This document shows, piece by piece, positions 25,489 through 32,649 of a DNA stretch of 36,884 nt; positions within the stretch are counted from its first letter, which is position 1; every line of letters starts with the position of its first letter. The position numbers were made by a program, and so were the translations under genes. This DNA comes from Bacteroidia bacterium (lineage in GTDB: Bacteria > Bacteroidota > Bacteroidia > SXHM01). The notes under the pieces were generated by a model. It did not search any database. It saw only the letters and a list, made by a program, of their open reading frames with translations, and was not told the origin of the DNA. Location of the stretch: NCBI GenBank assembly GCA_020054035.1, contig JAGVLY010000026.1, positions 1-36,884 on the forward strand. Reading direction: 5' to 3'.

Positions 25489-26352
25489 ATGAAAAAATTA
25501 GTTGCCATTCTTTTAGTAGTTGCTTTTGCAAGCTGCACCAACAAAGAACAGGAAGAAAAGATTAAACAATTAGAACAGGACAACCTGAAACTTCAGGAAC
25601 AAATTGGAGGCGATGCCAACACCATCAATGATTTTGTGAATGCATACAACGAGATTCAATATAACCTCGACAGCATAAAAGCGAAGGAAGGAATCATTAC
25701 CGCCAACACAGCAAATGGTGTTGAAATGGGTGCTGACCGCAAAGAGCAAATCACTCAAGATATTCAGTTGATTTATGAACTATCGCTGAAAAACAGAAAA
25801 AAGATTGACGAGTTAAATAAAAAGCTGAAAGACGAAAAAGGCTACACCGGCAATCTGAAAAAGATGATTGAAAATCTGGAGAAACAATTGGCTGAGCGCG
25901 ATGCACAAATCAATGTTTTGAAGGATGAACTAGCAAAATTAGACATCGTTGTTGAAAATCTTACTGCACAGGTTGATATGCTTGCAACGGAGAGTGAAGG
26001 CAAATCAAAAGTAATTGATGAAAAGGTGAGCGAACTAAACACGGCCTACTACATTGTAGGAACAGAAAAAGCACTGAAAGAATCTAAAATCATTACCAAA
26101 GAAGGCGGCTTCATCGGCATGGGACGCACGGCAAACATCAACAAAGATTTTGATCAAAATCTTTTTACTAAAGTAGATGTTACCAAAACCGGAGCAATTG
26201 CAATCAATGCTAAAAAAGCAAAGATTGTTACCGATCACCCTACTTCATCTTACACCCTGCACGCAGATAAAAAGAAAGCAGACAGCTTGAGTATTAATGA
26301 TTACAAGGCGTTCTGGAGGTCGTCAAAATATTTGGTTATTGTTGCTGAATAA
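25489..26352 (+). CDS. Coiled-coil lipoprotein
   Basis: This 287-residue protein has a lipoprotein signal ending in VAFASC (Cys16). Immediately after it comes a heptad-rich coiled coil (QEEKIKQLEQDNLKLQEQIG), and a second, longer coil spans about 100-185 (RKKIDELNKKLKDEKGYTGN, LEKQLAERDAQINVLKDEL). Residues about 190-287 are globular and include TAYYIVGTEKALKESKIITK, GFIGMGRTANINKDFDQNLF and a C-terminal KAFWRSSKYLVIVAE. This conserved layout is common in Bacteroidota; some databases label such proteins as Cbp1-like adhesins, which I cannot confirm. It could act as a periplasmic spacer or tether. It is followed 49 bases later by a 51-residue lipoprotein. Confidence 0.82.
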   Translation: MKKLVAILLVVAFASCTNKEQEEKIKQLEQDNLKLQEQIGGDANTINDFVNAYNEIQYNLDSIKAKEGIITANTANGVEMGADRKEQITQDIQLIYELSLKNRKKIDELNKKLKDEKGYTGNLKKMIENLEKQLAERDAQINVLKDELAKLDIVVENLTAQVDMLATESEGKSKVIDEKVSELNTAYYIVGTEKALKESKIITKEGGFIGMGRTANINKDFDQNLFTKVDVTKTGAIAINAKKAKIVTDHPTSSYTLHADKKKADSLSINDYKAFWRSSKYLVIVAE

Positions 26353-26401
26353 AAAGTATATTTTTACGGCAATTATTAATCTAAAAACCAAACACTAAAG
26401 A

Positions 26402-26557
26402 ATGAAAAAAGTATTTTATTTCGCAGCAGTAGTAACGACAATAGCAGTTGCATCTTGCGACAAAAAACCAGCCGCTACTACTCCCGGAAGAACAACCACC
26501 GACAGCATTTCAGTTACCCGTACAACTACTGACAGCATCAGTGTAAAACCAAAATAA
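26402..26557 (+). CDS. Very small lipoprotein (51 residues)
   Basis: The ORF ATG 26402 to TAA 26557 encodes 51 residues. It opens MKKVFYFAAVVTTIAVASC, a complete lipoprotein signal with the lipid-accepting Cys19. The mature 33 residues are low in complexity and contain a ten-residue tandem duplication (RTTTDSISVT then RTTTDSISVK). The upstream spacing (49 bases from the preceding lipoprotein) and the terminator 37 bases after the stop both support a real gene. I recognise no family. Confidence 0.7.
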   Translation: MKKVFYFAAVVTTIAVASCDKKPAATTPGRTTTDSISVTRTTTDSISVKPK

Positions 26558-26593
26558 TACTTTAAGTATCGTTTTAGTTTCTAAGTAAAAAAT

Positions 26594-26624
26594 AACTCCC
26601 CACCCTCAAAACGTGGGGAGTTTT
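26594..26624 (+). terminator. Rho-independent terminator
   Basis: AACTCCCCAC (26594-26603) pairs with GTGGGGAGTT (26613-26622) around CCTCAAAAC, followed by a short T run. It closes the two-lipoprotein unit, 14 bases before the PLP-enzyme gene. Confidence 0.85.
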
Positions 26625-26637
26625 AGTATAAAAGAGT

Positions 26638-27801
26638 ATGTCCGATATTTCACACATCCTAAATCACCTTGGCGAAGAGCGCGAAAAATATTTCGGCTCG
26701 GTTTCGCCTCCTATTTTTCAGAGCAGTAATTTCTGTTTCCCCACGGTTGCAGATATGCGTGAAGCACTGAAAAATGAAGACAGCGTTCCTTTTTACACAC
26801 GCGGGGTTAATCCTACTGTTACTATTCTGCGCGAAAAAGTTGCTGCATTGGAAAGTGCCGAAGATGCTTTGATTTTCGGAAGCGGAAGTGCTGCTATGGC
26901 AGCCGGTGTTATGAGTTCGGTGAAAGGTGGAGAGCATGTTATTTGTGTGAAGAAGCCGTACAGTTGGACGTATAAGTTGCTCAACAAAATGCTCGTTAAT
27001 TATGGTGTTGAAAGCACGATGGTTGACGGAACAGATATTGAAAATTTCCGTGTAGCTATAAAGCCTAATACCAAACTTATTATTTTAGAAAGCCCGAATT
27101 CGGTAACGTTTGAAATGCAGGACATACGTGCGGTAGCTGCATTGGCAAAGCAACACAACATTGCCACGCTGATTGACAACAGCTACTCTACACCCATTTT
27201 TCAGCGACCGATTGAAATGGGAATTGACATGACGGTACACAGTGCCAGCAAATATTTTGGTGGTCACAGCGATATTGTTGCAGGAGTTTTAACAGGCAGC
27301 AAAAAGAAAATTGCAGAAATTTTTCAGGATGAGTTTATGACCCTAGGTGGTATTATTTCTCCCAACGATGCCTGGTTGATGCTGCTTGGATTACGTACCT
27401 TGAAAATTCGTGTGGAACGCACCAATGCAACAGCCGCAAAGGTTGTTGAATTCATGGAAAATCATCCGAAAGTGAATAAAGTGTTTTTCCCTTTTTCAAA
27501 AAGTAATCCGCAATATGAATTGGCTAAATCGCAGATGAGCGGAACAGGCGGAATGTTTTCTGCACAACTGAAGGCAAAAGATATTGCTTCGGTTGAAGCA
27601 TTCTGTAATTCACTCAAACGTTTTCTTCTTGCCTGCTCGTGGGGCGGACATGAGTCATTAATCTTTCCAACCTGCACATTGTATGATTCACAAAATTACG
27701 GAACAACTGAACTTCCCTGGAATCACATCCGCTTTTATGTAGGACTTGAAGAGCCTGAAGAAATAATTGAGGATTTAAGGCAGGCTTTAGAGAAAATCTA
27801 A
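26638..27801 (+). CDS. Cys/Met metabolism PLP-dependent enzyme (cystathionine beta/gamma-lyase family)
   Basis: This 387-residue cytoplasmic enzyme belongs to fold-type I. The Schiff-base lysine is K205 in HSASKYFGGHSD, and D180 in TLIDNSYSTP should bind the PLP ring nitrogen. Other family features are SSNFCFPTVADM, YTRGVNPTVTILREKVAALE, GSGSAAMAAGVMSSV and WNHIRFYVGLEEPEEIIEDL. Family members split or form cystathionine, or cleave methionine. MetB, MetC, gamma-lyase and methionine gamma-lyase cannot be separated safely here. The length is normal. It stands alone after a terminator, and its stop overlaps that of the convergent lipoprotein by four bases. Confidence 0.92.
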   Translation: MSDISHILNHLGEEREKYFGSVSPPIFQSSNFCFPTVADMREALKNEDSVPFYTRGVNPTVTILREKVAALESAEDALIFGSGSAAMAAGVMSSVKGGEHVICVKKPYSWTYKLLNKMLVNYGVESTMVDGTDIENFRVAIKPNTKLIILESPNSVTFEMQDIRAVAALAKQHNIATLIDNSYSTPIFQRPIEMGIDMTVHSASKYFGGHSDIVAGVLTGSKKKIAEIFQDEFMTLGGIISPNDAWLMLLGLRTLKIRVERTNATAAKVVEFMENHPKVNKVFFPFSKSNPQYELAKSQMSGTGGMFSAQLKAKDIASVEAFCNSLKRFLLACSWGGHESLIFPTCTLYDSQNYGTTELPWNHIRFYVGLEEPEEIIEDLRQALEKI

Positions 27802-28511
27802 TTCACTTCTTCCTTAACCGCTACCACTTTTATCGGCTTGAAGTTGCACGAGAAATCTGCTGTTCCGCCAAGGTTAGAATGATTGTCTAAGTCTTTACGT
27901 TTGTGCGAAATAATCTGCAACTCCAGTTCGCCTTTTGCTAAGGTGTCGGTTGCAGTTCCGGGTATCTGAAAAAACTTATCGGTGTTTGATTCTGCATAAA
28001 AACTAAGTGAGCGGTTTTCTTTATCGCGGATAAGTATTTCAAAATTATCTACTGGGTCGCCACCTGAAAACGAAAAAGGAATGGACAGTGTTTCTCCTAA
28101 ATGAAAAGTATCTTGTTGCTGCTGAAACGTTGCGCTGCCGGCTTCAAATAATTCGGTCAATATGTTTCCATCTTTGTCGGTATACTCTAATTCCACTTTG
28201 TTAGCAGGACAACCCAAAGGACCTTCGTTGCGGTAATATGTTCCGCCAAATAAGAGTGTTCCCTGAAGCAGGTCAACACCGTTGGCTTTAATTTTTGCAG
28301 GTGAACTTAATACCAAGGTAGTCCCGTTATCGCCTGCAAACCTGAACACTGCACTTGCGGATGCAGTAGCAGTTGCTTCATCAATGCTTACTTCATACTT
28401 GCGGTAAATCTGGTCTTGCGCCACATCTTTGGAGTTGCCGGTTTCGTTGCTTTGGCAGGCAGTGAAAACTACTGCAATCAGAATGGATAATCCTAAAAGG
28501 TTTTTACTCAT
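27798..28511 (-). CDS. Lipoprotein of unknown function
   Basis: I place the start at the ATG at 28511, which gives 237 residues opening with a lipoprotein signal that ends in VVFTAC (Cys19). Upstream in-frame ATG and TTG codons would put a hydrophilic extension before the signal. The mature domain is beta-rich: YRKYEVSIDEATATASASAV and FRFAGDNGTTLVLSSPAKIK open it, SKNDK-like turns follow, and ELQIISHKRKDLDNHSNLGG is near the end. It resembles nothing I can name. It shares a divergent promoter region with the acyl-CoA dehydrogenase gene and overlaps the PLP enzyme stop. Confidence 0.8.
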   Translation of the reverse strand: MSKNLLGLSILIAVVFTACQSNETGNSKDVAQDQIYRKYEVSIDEATATASASAVFRFAGDNGTTLVLSSPAKIKANGVDLLQGTLLFGGTYYRNEGPLGCPANKVELEYTDKDGNILTELFEAGSATFQQQQDTFHLGETLSIPFSFSGGDPVDNFEILIRDKENRSLSFYAESNTDKFFQIPGTATDTLAKGELELQIISHKRKDLDNHSNLGGTADFSCNFKPIKVVAVKEEVN

Positions 28512-28577
28512 GTCAGTAAATTTAGAATTATGGTATTCGTGAGAAAAGTTCATCGGAGTTGATTTTATGGTTAGGAA

Positions 28578-28595
28578 CAAAAATAACTAATTTCG
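28578..28595. promoter_or_regulatory. Back-to-back divergent -7 elements
   Basis: On the minus strand TATTTTTG (28578-28585) is a perfect TAnnTTTG match facing the lipoprotein gene. Two bases further, on the plus strand, TAATTTCG (28588-28595) is one base off the consensus and faces the acyl-CoA dehydrogenase gene, 16 bases before its ATG. Neither has a clear -33 element. Confidence 0.4.
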
Positions 28596-28611
28596 CCCAA
28601 AATTTAAACTT

Positions 28612-29793
28612 ATGGCACGCACCGATCTTTTTCAGGCTCCCGATTATTATCTTGTTGATGACCTGCTTACTGACGAACAAAAACTGATACGCGATTCGGT
28701 TCGCGCATGGGTGAAAAAAGAAGTTTCGCCTATTATTGAAGAAGCTTGCCAGACAACTATTTTTCCTAAACACCTAATTAAAGGTTTGGCAAGTATTGGT
28801 GCTTTTGGTCCCTACATTCCAACTGAATATGGAGGTGCGGGTTTAGACCAGATTTCCTACGGATTGATTATGCAGGAATTAGAACGTGGTGATTCGGGTA
28901 TTCGTTCTACGGCTTCGGTACAAAGTTCGCTGGTGATGTATCCTATTTTTACCTACGGCTCTGAAGAACAAAAGAGAAAGTATCTTCCAAAACTTGCAAC
29001 AGGTGAGTTTATGGGTTGCTTCGGTTTGACTGAACCCGACCACGGTTCGAATCCAAACGGAATGATTACCAACTTTAAAGATGCAGGCGACCATGTAATT
29101 TTGAACGGGGCAAAAATGTGGATATCCAATGCGCCTTTTGCGGATATAGCTGTGGTGTGGGCAAAAAACGAACACGGTGTAATTCACGGCTTGGTAGTAG
29201 AACGCGGAATGGAAGGTTTTACTACTCCTGAAACGCATGGCAAATGGTCGCTGAGAGCCTCTGCAACGGGTGAATTGGTTTTTGATAACGTAAAAGTTCC
29301 GAAAGAAAATATTTTTCCCAACGTAAAAGGATTGAAAGGTCCGCTGGGTTGTTTGAACTCTGCCCGTTACGGAATATCGTGGGGAGTAATTGGTGCGGCA
29401 ATGGATTGCTATGATGCAGCATTGCGTTATTCTAAAGAACGGATTCAGTTTGGAAAACCAATTGGAGCATTCCAATTGCAACAGAAAAAATTAGCGGAGA
29501 TGATTACCGAAATTACCAAAGCACAACTATTAAGCTGGAGATTAGGCGTTTTGAAAAACGAGCACCGTGCTACACCTCAACAGATTTCTATGGCCAAACG
29601 CAACAACGTAAACATGGCATTGGAGATAACACGCAATGCCCGCCAGATGTTAGGCGGCATGGGCATCACAGGCGAATATCCTGTTATGCGCCACATGATG
29701 AATTTGGAATCGGTGGTAACGTATGAGGGTACGCACGATATTCATTTGCTGATTACAGGAATGGATGTTACGGGGTTTAATGCGTTTGAATAA
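28612..29793 (+). CDS. Acyl-CoA dehydrogenase, glutaryl-CoA-dehydrogenase-like
   Basis: This 393-residue FAD flavoenzyme oxidises acyl-CoA at the alpha-beta position. The pattern R98-STASVQSSLVMYPI, GCFGLTEPDHGSNP and the catalytic-base motif TYEGTHDIH (E372) agree with the glutaryl-CoA dehydrogenase subgroup, which also decarboxylates its substrate (family knowledge). FAD-binding features are WISNA and LGGMGITGEYPV. Mature length is typical of soluble bacterial members. The substrate is inferred from similarity in the R98 region and needs care. It starts at ATG 28612, 16 bases after a candidate -7 element, and is followed by the J-domain gene after 33 bases. Confidence 0.92.
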   Translation: MARTDLFQAPDYYLVDDLLTDEQKLIRDSVRAWVKKEVSPIIEEACQTTIFPKHLIKGLASIGAFGPYIPTEYGGAGLDQISYGLIMQELERGDSGIRSTASVQSSLVMYPIFTYGSEEQKRKYLPKLATGEFMGCFGLTEPDHGSNPNGMITNFKDAGDHVILNGAKMWISNAPFADIAVVWAKNEHGVIHGLVVERGMEGFTTPETHGKWSLRASATGELVFDNVKVPKENIFPNVKGLKGPLGCLNSARYGISWGVIGAAMDCYDAALRYSKERIQFGKPIGAFQLQQKKLAEMITEITKAQLLSWRLGVLKNEHRATPQQISMAKRNNVNMALEITRNARQMLGGMGITGEYPVMRHMMNLESVVTYEGTHDIHLLITGMDVTGFNAFE

Positions 29794-29796
29794 TCG

Positions 29797-29804
29797 TATG
29801 TTTG
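29797..29804 (+). promoter_or_regulatory. Candidate -7 element for the J-domain gene
   Basis: TATGTTTG matches TAnnTTTG exactly, 22 bases before the ATG at 29827 and directly behind the acyl-CoA dehydrogenase stop. It would give a short leader. No -33 element at normal spacing is obvious. Confidence 0.4.
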
Positions 29805-29826
29805 CGCCCCTTTTGAAAAAACACGT

Positions 29827-30273
29827 ATGAAACGCATTACCGATTACCGCAAACTATTTGGCATAACTAAGGAAGGCACTCTTGCTGAGTTAAAAACCAT
29901 TTACCGCAACTTAATGAAAGAGTGGCATCCTGATAAATTTCAGGATCCTGCTGCACATGCCGAAGCGGAACTGAAAAGCAAAGAAATTATTGAGGCGTAT
30001 CATTTTCTGGTAAGTCTTTCGCCTGAAACACATTTGCAATATAAAGAGGAATATACTGCTACCATCACCACTTCGGGCATTGATGATTTTCGCTACAAAG
30101 GAGTAACACTGAAAGTTATTTTTACCGATGGCAGTGCGTATGAATATTTTGGGGTACAAAAAAACACGTACAACAAACTGATTAACTCAGACAACCGCAT
30201 TCGTTTTGCAAGAAGGCATATTTTTGAAAGTTATCCGTACCGAAAAACAACCAAGGCTTCGGAGAAGGAGTAG
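29827..30273 (+). CDS. J-domain protein with C-terminal KTSC domain
   Basis: At 148 residues, it carries an N-terminal J domain (about 4-60) with the diagnostic H34-P-D-K37 loop (EWHPDKF), flanked by helices TLAELKTIYRNLMK and ELKSKEIIEAYHFLVSL. J domains stimulate DnaK ATPase. The second half (about 85-140; FRYKGVTLKVIFTDGSAYEY, FGVQKNTYNKLINSDNRIRF) fits the KTSC domain, a small beta-rich module of unknown role. No Gly/Phe-rich or zinc-finger region is present, so it is a short adaptor-type J protein rather than DnaJ. The client is unknown; the KTSC part may bind it (inference). Confidence 0.88.
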   Translation: MKRITDYRKLFGITKEGTLAELKTIYRNLMKEWHPDKFQDPAAHAEAELKSKEIIEAYHFLVSLSPETHLQYKEEYTATITTSGIDDFRYKGVTLKVIFTDGSAYEYFGVQKNTYNKLINSDNRIRFARRHIFESYPYRKTTKASEKE

Positions 30274-30282
30274 TCTTAAAAA

Positions 30283-31053
30283 TTACTCAGTCTCCTTTTT
30301 CCTGAAATCTAAATTATAAGTGAGCGAAGCCTGCAAGGTGTGATTGCGCTCTGCTTTTATTCCATCTGTTTTTATCACATACTGATTAAGGTAACCCAAC
30401 TGCACATTTACATTTTTGCTGAACATCCATCCCAAGGCAAGATACAGGCGGTTCTGGTCTAAGATATTTTTTCCAATGCCAGCACCAAAACCCAGAAACA
30501 CTTCATCATACACCGAGAGAAAAAGTGTATTGTCTGTAATTTCTTTTTTTGTTAGTGGAAAGTTTATGAGAAAACGATAGCGTCCGCGCTGACGAAAATT
30601 GTATTTATCATATTCATATTCTCCTGCGGAATTAGTTGTTTTAGCTTCCAGAAAACGTTGCTCAAAACGGAAACGGTGATGGAAATAAAAGCGTCCTGTT
30701 TTTTGAGTAAGAATCAATTGTTGCCATATACGATGTTCGTTAAATGTATAAGCTATCGGTTGACTGCCGTAAGGGTAGGTAACAATCCATCCGTAGCCGG
30801 CAGTAAGTTGCGGCCCTTGTTTGGTATAATAATCAACACCGATGCGCAACAACGATTGTTGCCAGTTTTGCACAACATCATTTCTTCGCCATTGATATTC
30901 GGTATGAATTCCCCAGCGGTCGGTAAGGCGGTGATTACCGAAATACATAAACCAGCCGTGTGTCTGAGTTGAGATTTGTTTTTGTGCGAAAGATACTTGT
31001 ACGGTTATACATAAAAGCAAAAAAGCTGTTGTAAGGTAAATAAAAGGCTTCAT
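30283..31053 (-). CDS. DUF2490 outer-membrane protein
   Basis: This 256-residue protein has a signal peptide (cleavage near VSFAQ). The rest alternates aromatic and polar residues as in an outer-membrane barrel: HGWFMYFGNHRLTDRWGIHT, GVDYYTKQGPQLTAGYGWIV, RFYFHHRFRFEQRF, FSKNVNVQLGYLNQYV. The pattern WxxYxxxxRLxDRWGxHxExQWR is the DUF2490 signature. Function is unknown; these proteins are predicted barrels near the cell surface. It ends 10 bases from the convergent J-domain gene and has its own candidate promoter upstream, separate from the efflux operon. Confidence 0.85.
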   Translation of the reverse strand: MKPFIYLTTAFLLLCITVQVSFAQKQISTQTHGWFMYFGNHRLTDRWGIHTEYQWRRNDVVQNWQQSLLRIGVDYYTKQGPQLTAGYGWIVTYPYGSQPIAYTFNEHRIWQQLILTQKTGRFYFHHRFRFEQRFLEAKTTNSAGEYEYDKYNFRQRGRYRFLINFPLTKKEITDNTLFLSVYDEVFLGFGAGIGKNILDQNRLYLALGWMFSKNVNVQLGYLNQYVIKTDGIKAERNHTLQASLTYNLDFRKKETE

Positions 31054-31109
31054 CGTCTTCAGATTTATATCACTTATTAAGCTCGGTACTTTTCCAATAC
31101 CACCAAGCG

Positions 31110-31139
31110 TAAAAATAATACCTCGTTTTCACAATCAAA
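31110..31139 (-). promoter_or_regulatory. Candidate promoter for the DUF2490 gene
   Basis: Read on the minus strand, TTTG (31139-31136), an 18-base spacer and TATTTTTA (31117-31110) form a -33/-7 pair one base from consensus. The leader to the ATG at 31053 is about 50 bases. The layout is identical to that before 24981. Confidence 0.45.
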
Positions 31140-31224
31140 GTATCTGTGAAGATTTTCGGGTATATTCCAATAAGTTTGAAAACAAAAAATTCAAACAAAT
31201 GTTTTCCGTGTTTAGTTCACAGAA

Positions 31225-32649
31225 TTAATTCCAGCCTCCGCCCAGAGCTTTGTAAATATTAACCTTAGCATTCATCTGCTTCATTTTTATTTCAATCAGA
31301 TCTATTTTAGATTCAAGTGCTTCGCGCTGGGTTAACAATACTTCCATATAATCTGCCCTTGCTGATCTGAAAAGCTGATTTGAAATGGTTACAGATTGCG
31401 CGAGTATATCTACTTCCTTTGATTTTGTATCAAAACTTTTTGCAAAATTACTAATTCCTGAAAGCTGGTTAGCAACTTCAAGGTGGGCATTTAAAATAGC
31501 GCGTTCGTAATTGTAAACCGCTTGTATTTGCTTCGCGTTAGCGTTATAATACGTTGCCTTAATCGCATTTCTGTTTACTAAAGGAGCGACTAATTCTCCG
31601 GCTAAATTATAAATGAGCGATTGCGGATTAATCAAGTGCGCAATATTGAATGCCTGCAAACCTACTCCTGCCGTGATTTTTACGGAAGGATAAAAATTAG
31701 CTTTAGCAACTTTTATATCCAACTTTGTTGCTGCCAACTTTAGTTCTGCCTGCCTTATATCGGTGCGCATTTGGAGAAGCTGAGAAGGAATACCGGAATA
31801 AATAGTGTCGAGTACAATGTTAATAAAAGACACCGAATTCCGTGGCACGGGCTGTGGGAATCTGCCTGTCAGGAAATTAATCCTGTTTTCGGTTTCGGTT
31901 GTTTTTTGCAGAATGTCGTATTGCAGATTTTGCGTGTTGAGAAGTTGTGCTTCAAATCTGTTTACCGCTAACTGGGTAACCTTTGCAGCATCTTTTTCCT
32001 GCTTTATTATTTGCAACGATTTGTTTTGGATTTCTATGTTTTTCTGAATAATGTCCAATTGATTATCAAGTGTCATCAGCTCATAATAGGAGCTTGCAAT
32101 CTCTGCTACCAGGTTGGTAACCATAAAATTTCTGCCTTCAATGCTTGCGAGGTATCGGGTTGCAGCAGCTTTTTTGGCATTGCGCAGTTTTTTCCAGATG
32201 TCAATTTCCCATGAAGCCACAGGCCCAATCATAAAATCAGTTTGCCTCTTCAATACATTAGGCCCATCATTAACCACCAGATTTTCTTCCATCGTTCCGC
32301 GTGCGGTATATCTTCCCACTTTTTCATACCCGGCTCCTGCATTTAAACCCACAAAAGGTAAATACTCTCCCTTTCTTGCTCTTATTTCATTTTTATTGAT
32401 CTCAATTTCCTGAAGCGTGATATTCAGTTCCTGATTATTTTTCAGGGCTGTGTCAATCAACGCAGCAAGGTTTGCATCATTAAAATATTCCTTCCATTTT
32501 ATTTTTGCTGTGTTGGTAGTGTCCTGCGATGTAGTGTAGCTTGCAGGAACAGATTTGTTTTCTGTTCGTGTACTCTTTAGTGCAGGCACACATCCTCCCA
32601 GTGCTGAGATTGCAAAAACTGCTACCAACAATTTATTAATTATTCTCAT
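31225..32649 (-). CDS. TolC-like outer-membrane efflux lipoprotein (NodT/OMF family)
   Basis: This 474-residue protein has a lipoprotein signal ending in LGGC (Cys20). It has the duplicated helical arrangement of outer-membrane efflux factors: WKEYFNDANLAALIDTALKN, NNQELNITLQEIEINKNEIR, GPVASWEIDIWKKLRNAKKA, YPSVKITAGVGLQAFNI and ADYMEVLLTQREALESKIDL. It forms the outer-membrane channel of the tripartite pump. Its start overlaps the stop of the RND permease (ATGA at 32649-32646), so the two are coupled. Substrates cannot be inferred. Confidence 0.95.
   Translation of the reverse strand: MRIINKLLVAVFAISALGGCVPALKSTRTENKSVPASYTTSQDTTNTAKIKWKEYFNDANLAALIDTALKNNQELNITLQEIEINKNEIRARKGEYLPFVGLNAGAGYEKVGRYTARGTMEENLVVNDGPNVLKRQTDFMIGPVASWEIDIWKKLRNAKKAAATRYLASIEGRNFMVTNLVAEIASSYYELMTLDNQLDIIQKNIEIQNKSLQIIKQEKDAAKVTQLAVNRFEAQLLNTQNLQYDILQKTTETENRINFLTGRFPQPVPRNSVSFINIVLDTIYSGIPSQLLQMRTDIRQAELKLAATKLDIKVAKANFYPSVKITAGVGLQAFNIAHLINPQSLIYNLAGELVAPLVNRNAIKATYYNANAKQIQAVYNYERAILNAHLEVANQLSGISNFAKSFDTKSKEVDILAQSVTISNQLFRSARADYMEVLLTQREALESKIDLIEIKMKQMNAKVNIYKALGGGWN

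Noticed and set aside
28512-28580. Extended N-terminus of the lipoprotein ending at 27798
   Set aside because: A hydrophilic stretch would precede the signal peptide, and it overlaps the -7 element of the same gene.
28879-29481. 200-residue minus-strand ORF
   Set aside because: It lies fully antisense to the acyl-CoA dehydrogenase, and its translation is Cys/His/Arg-rich without domain character.
31174-31196. Terminator after the TolC-like gene
   Set aside because: A 7-bp stem with a 9-base loop and no U tract on the minus strand is too weak to call.
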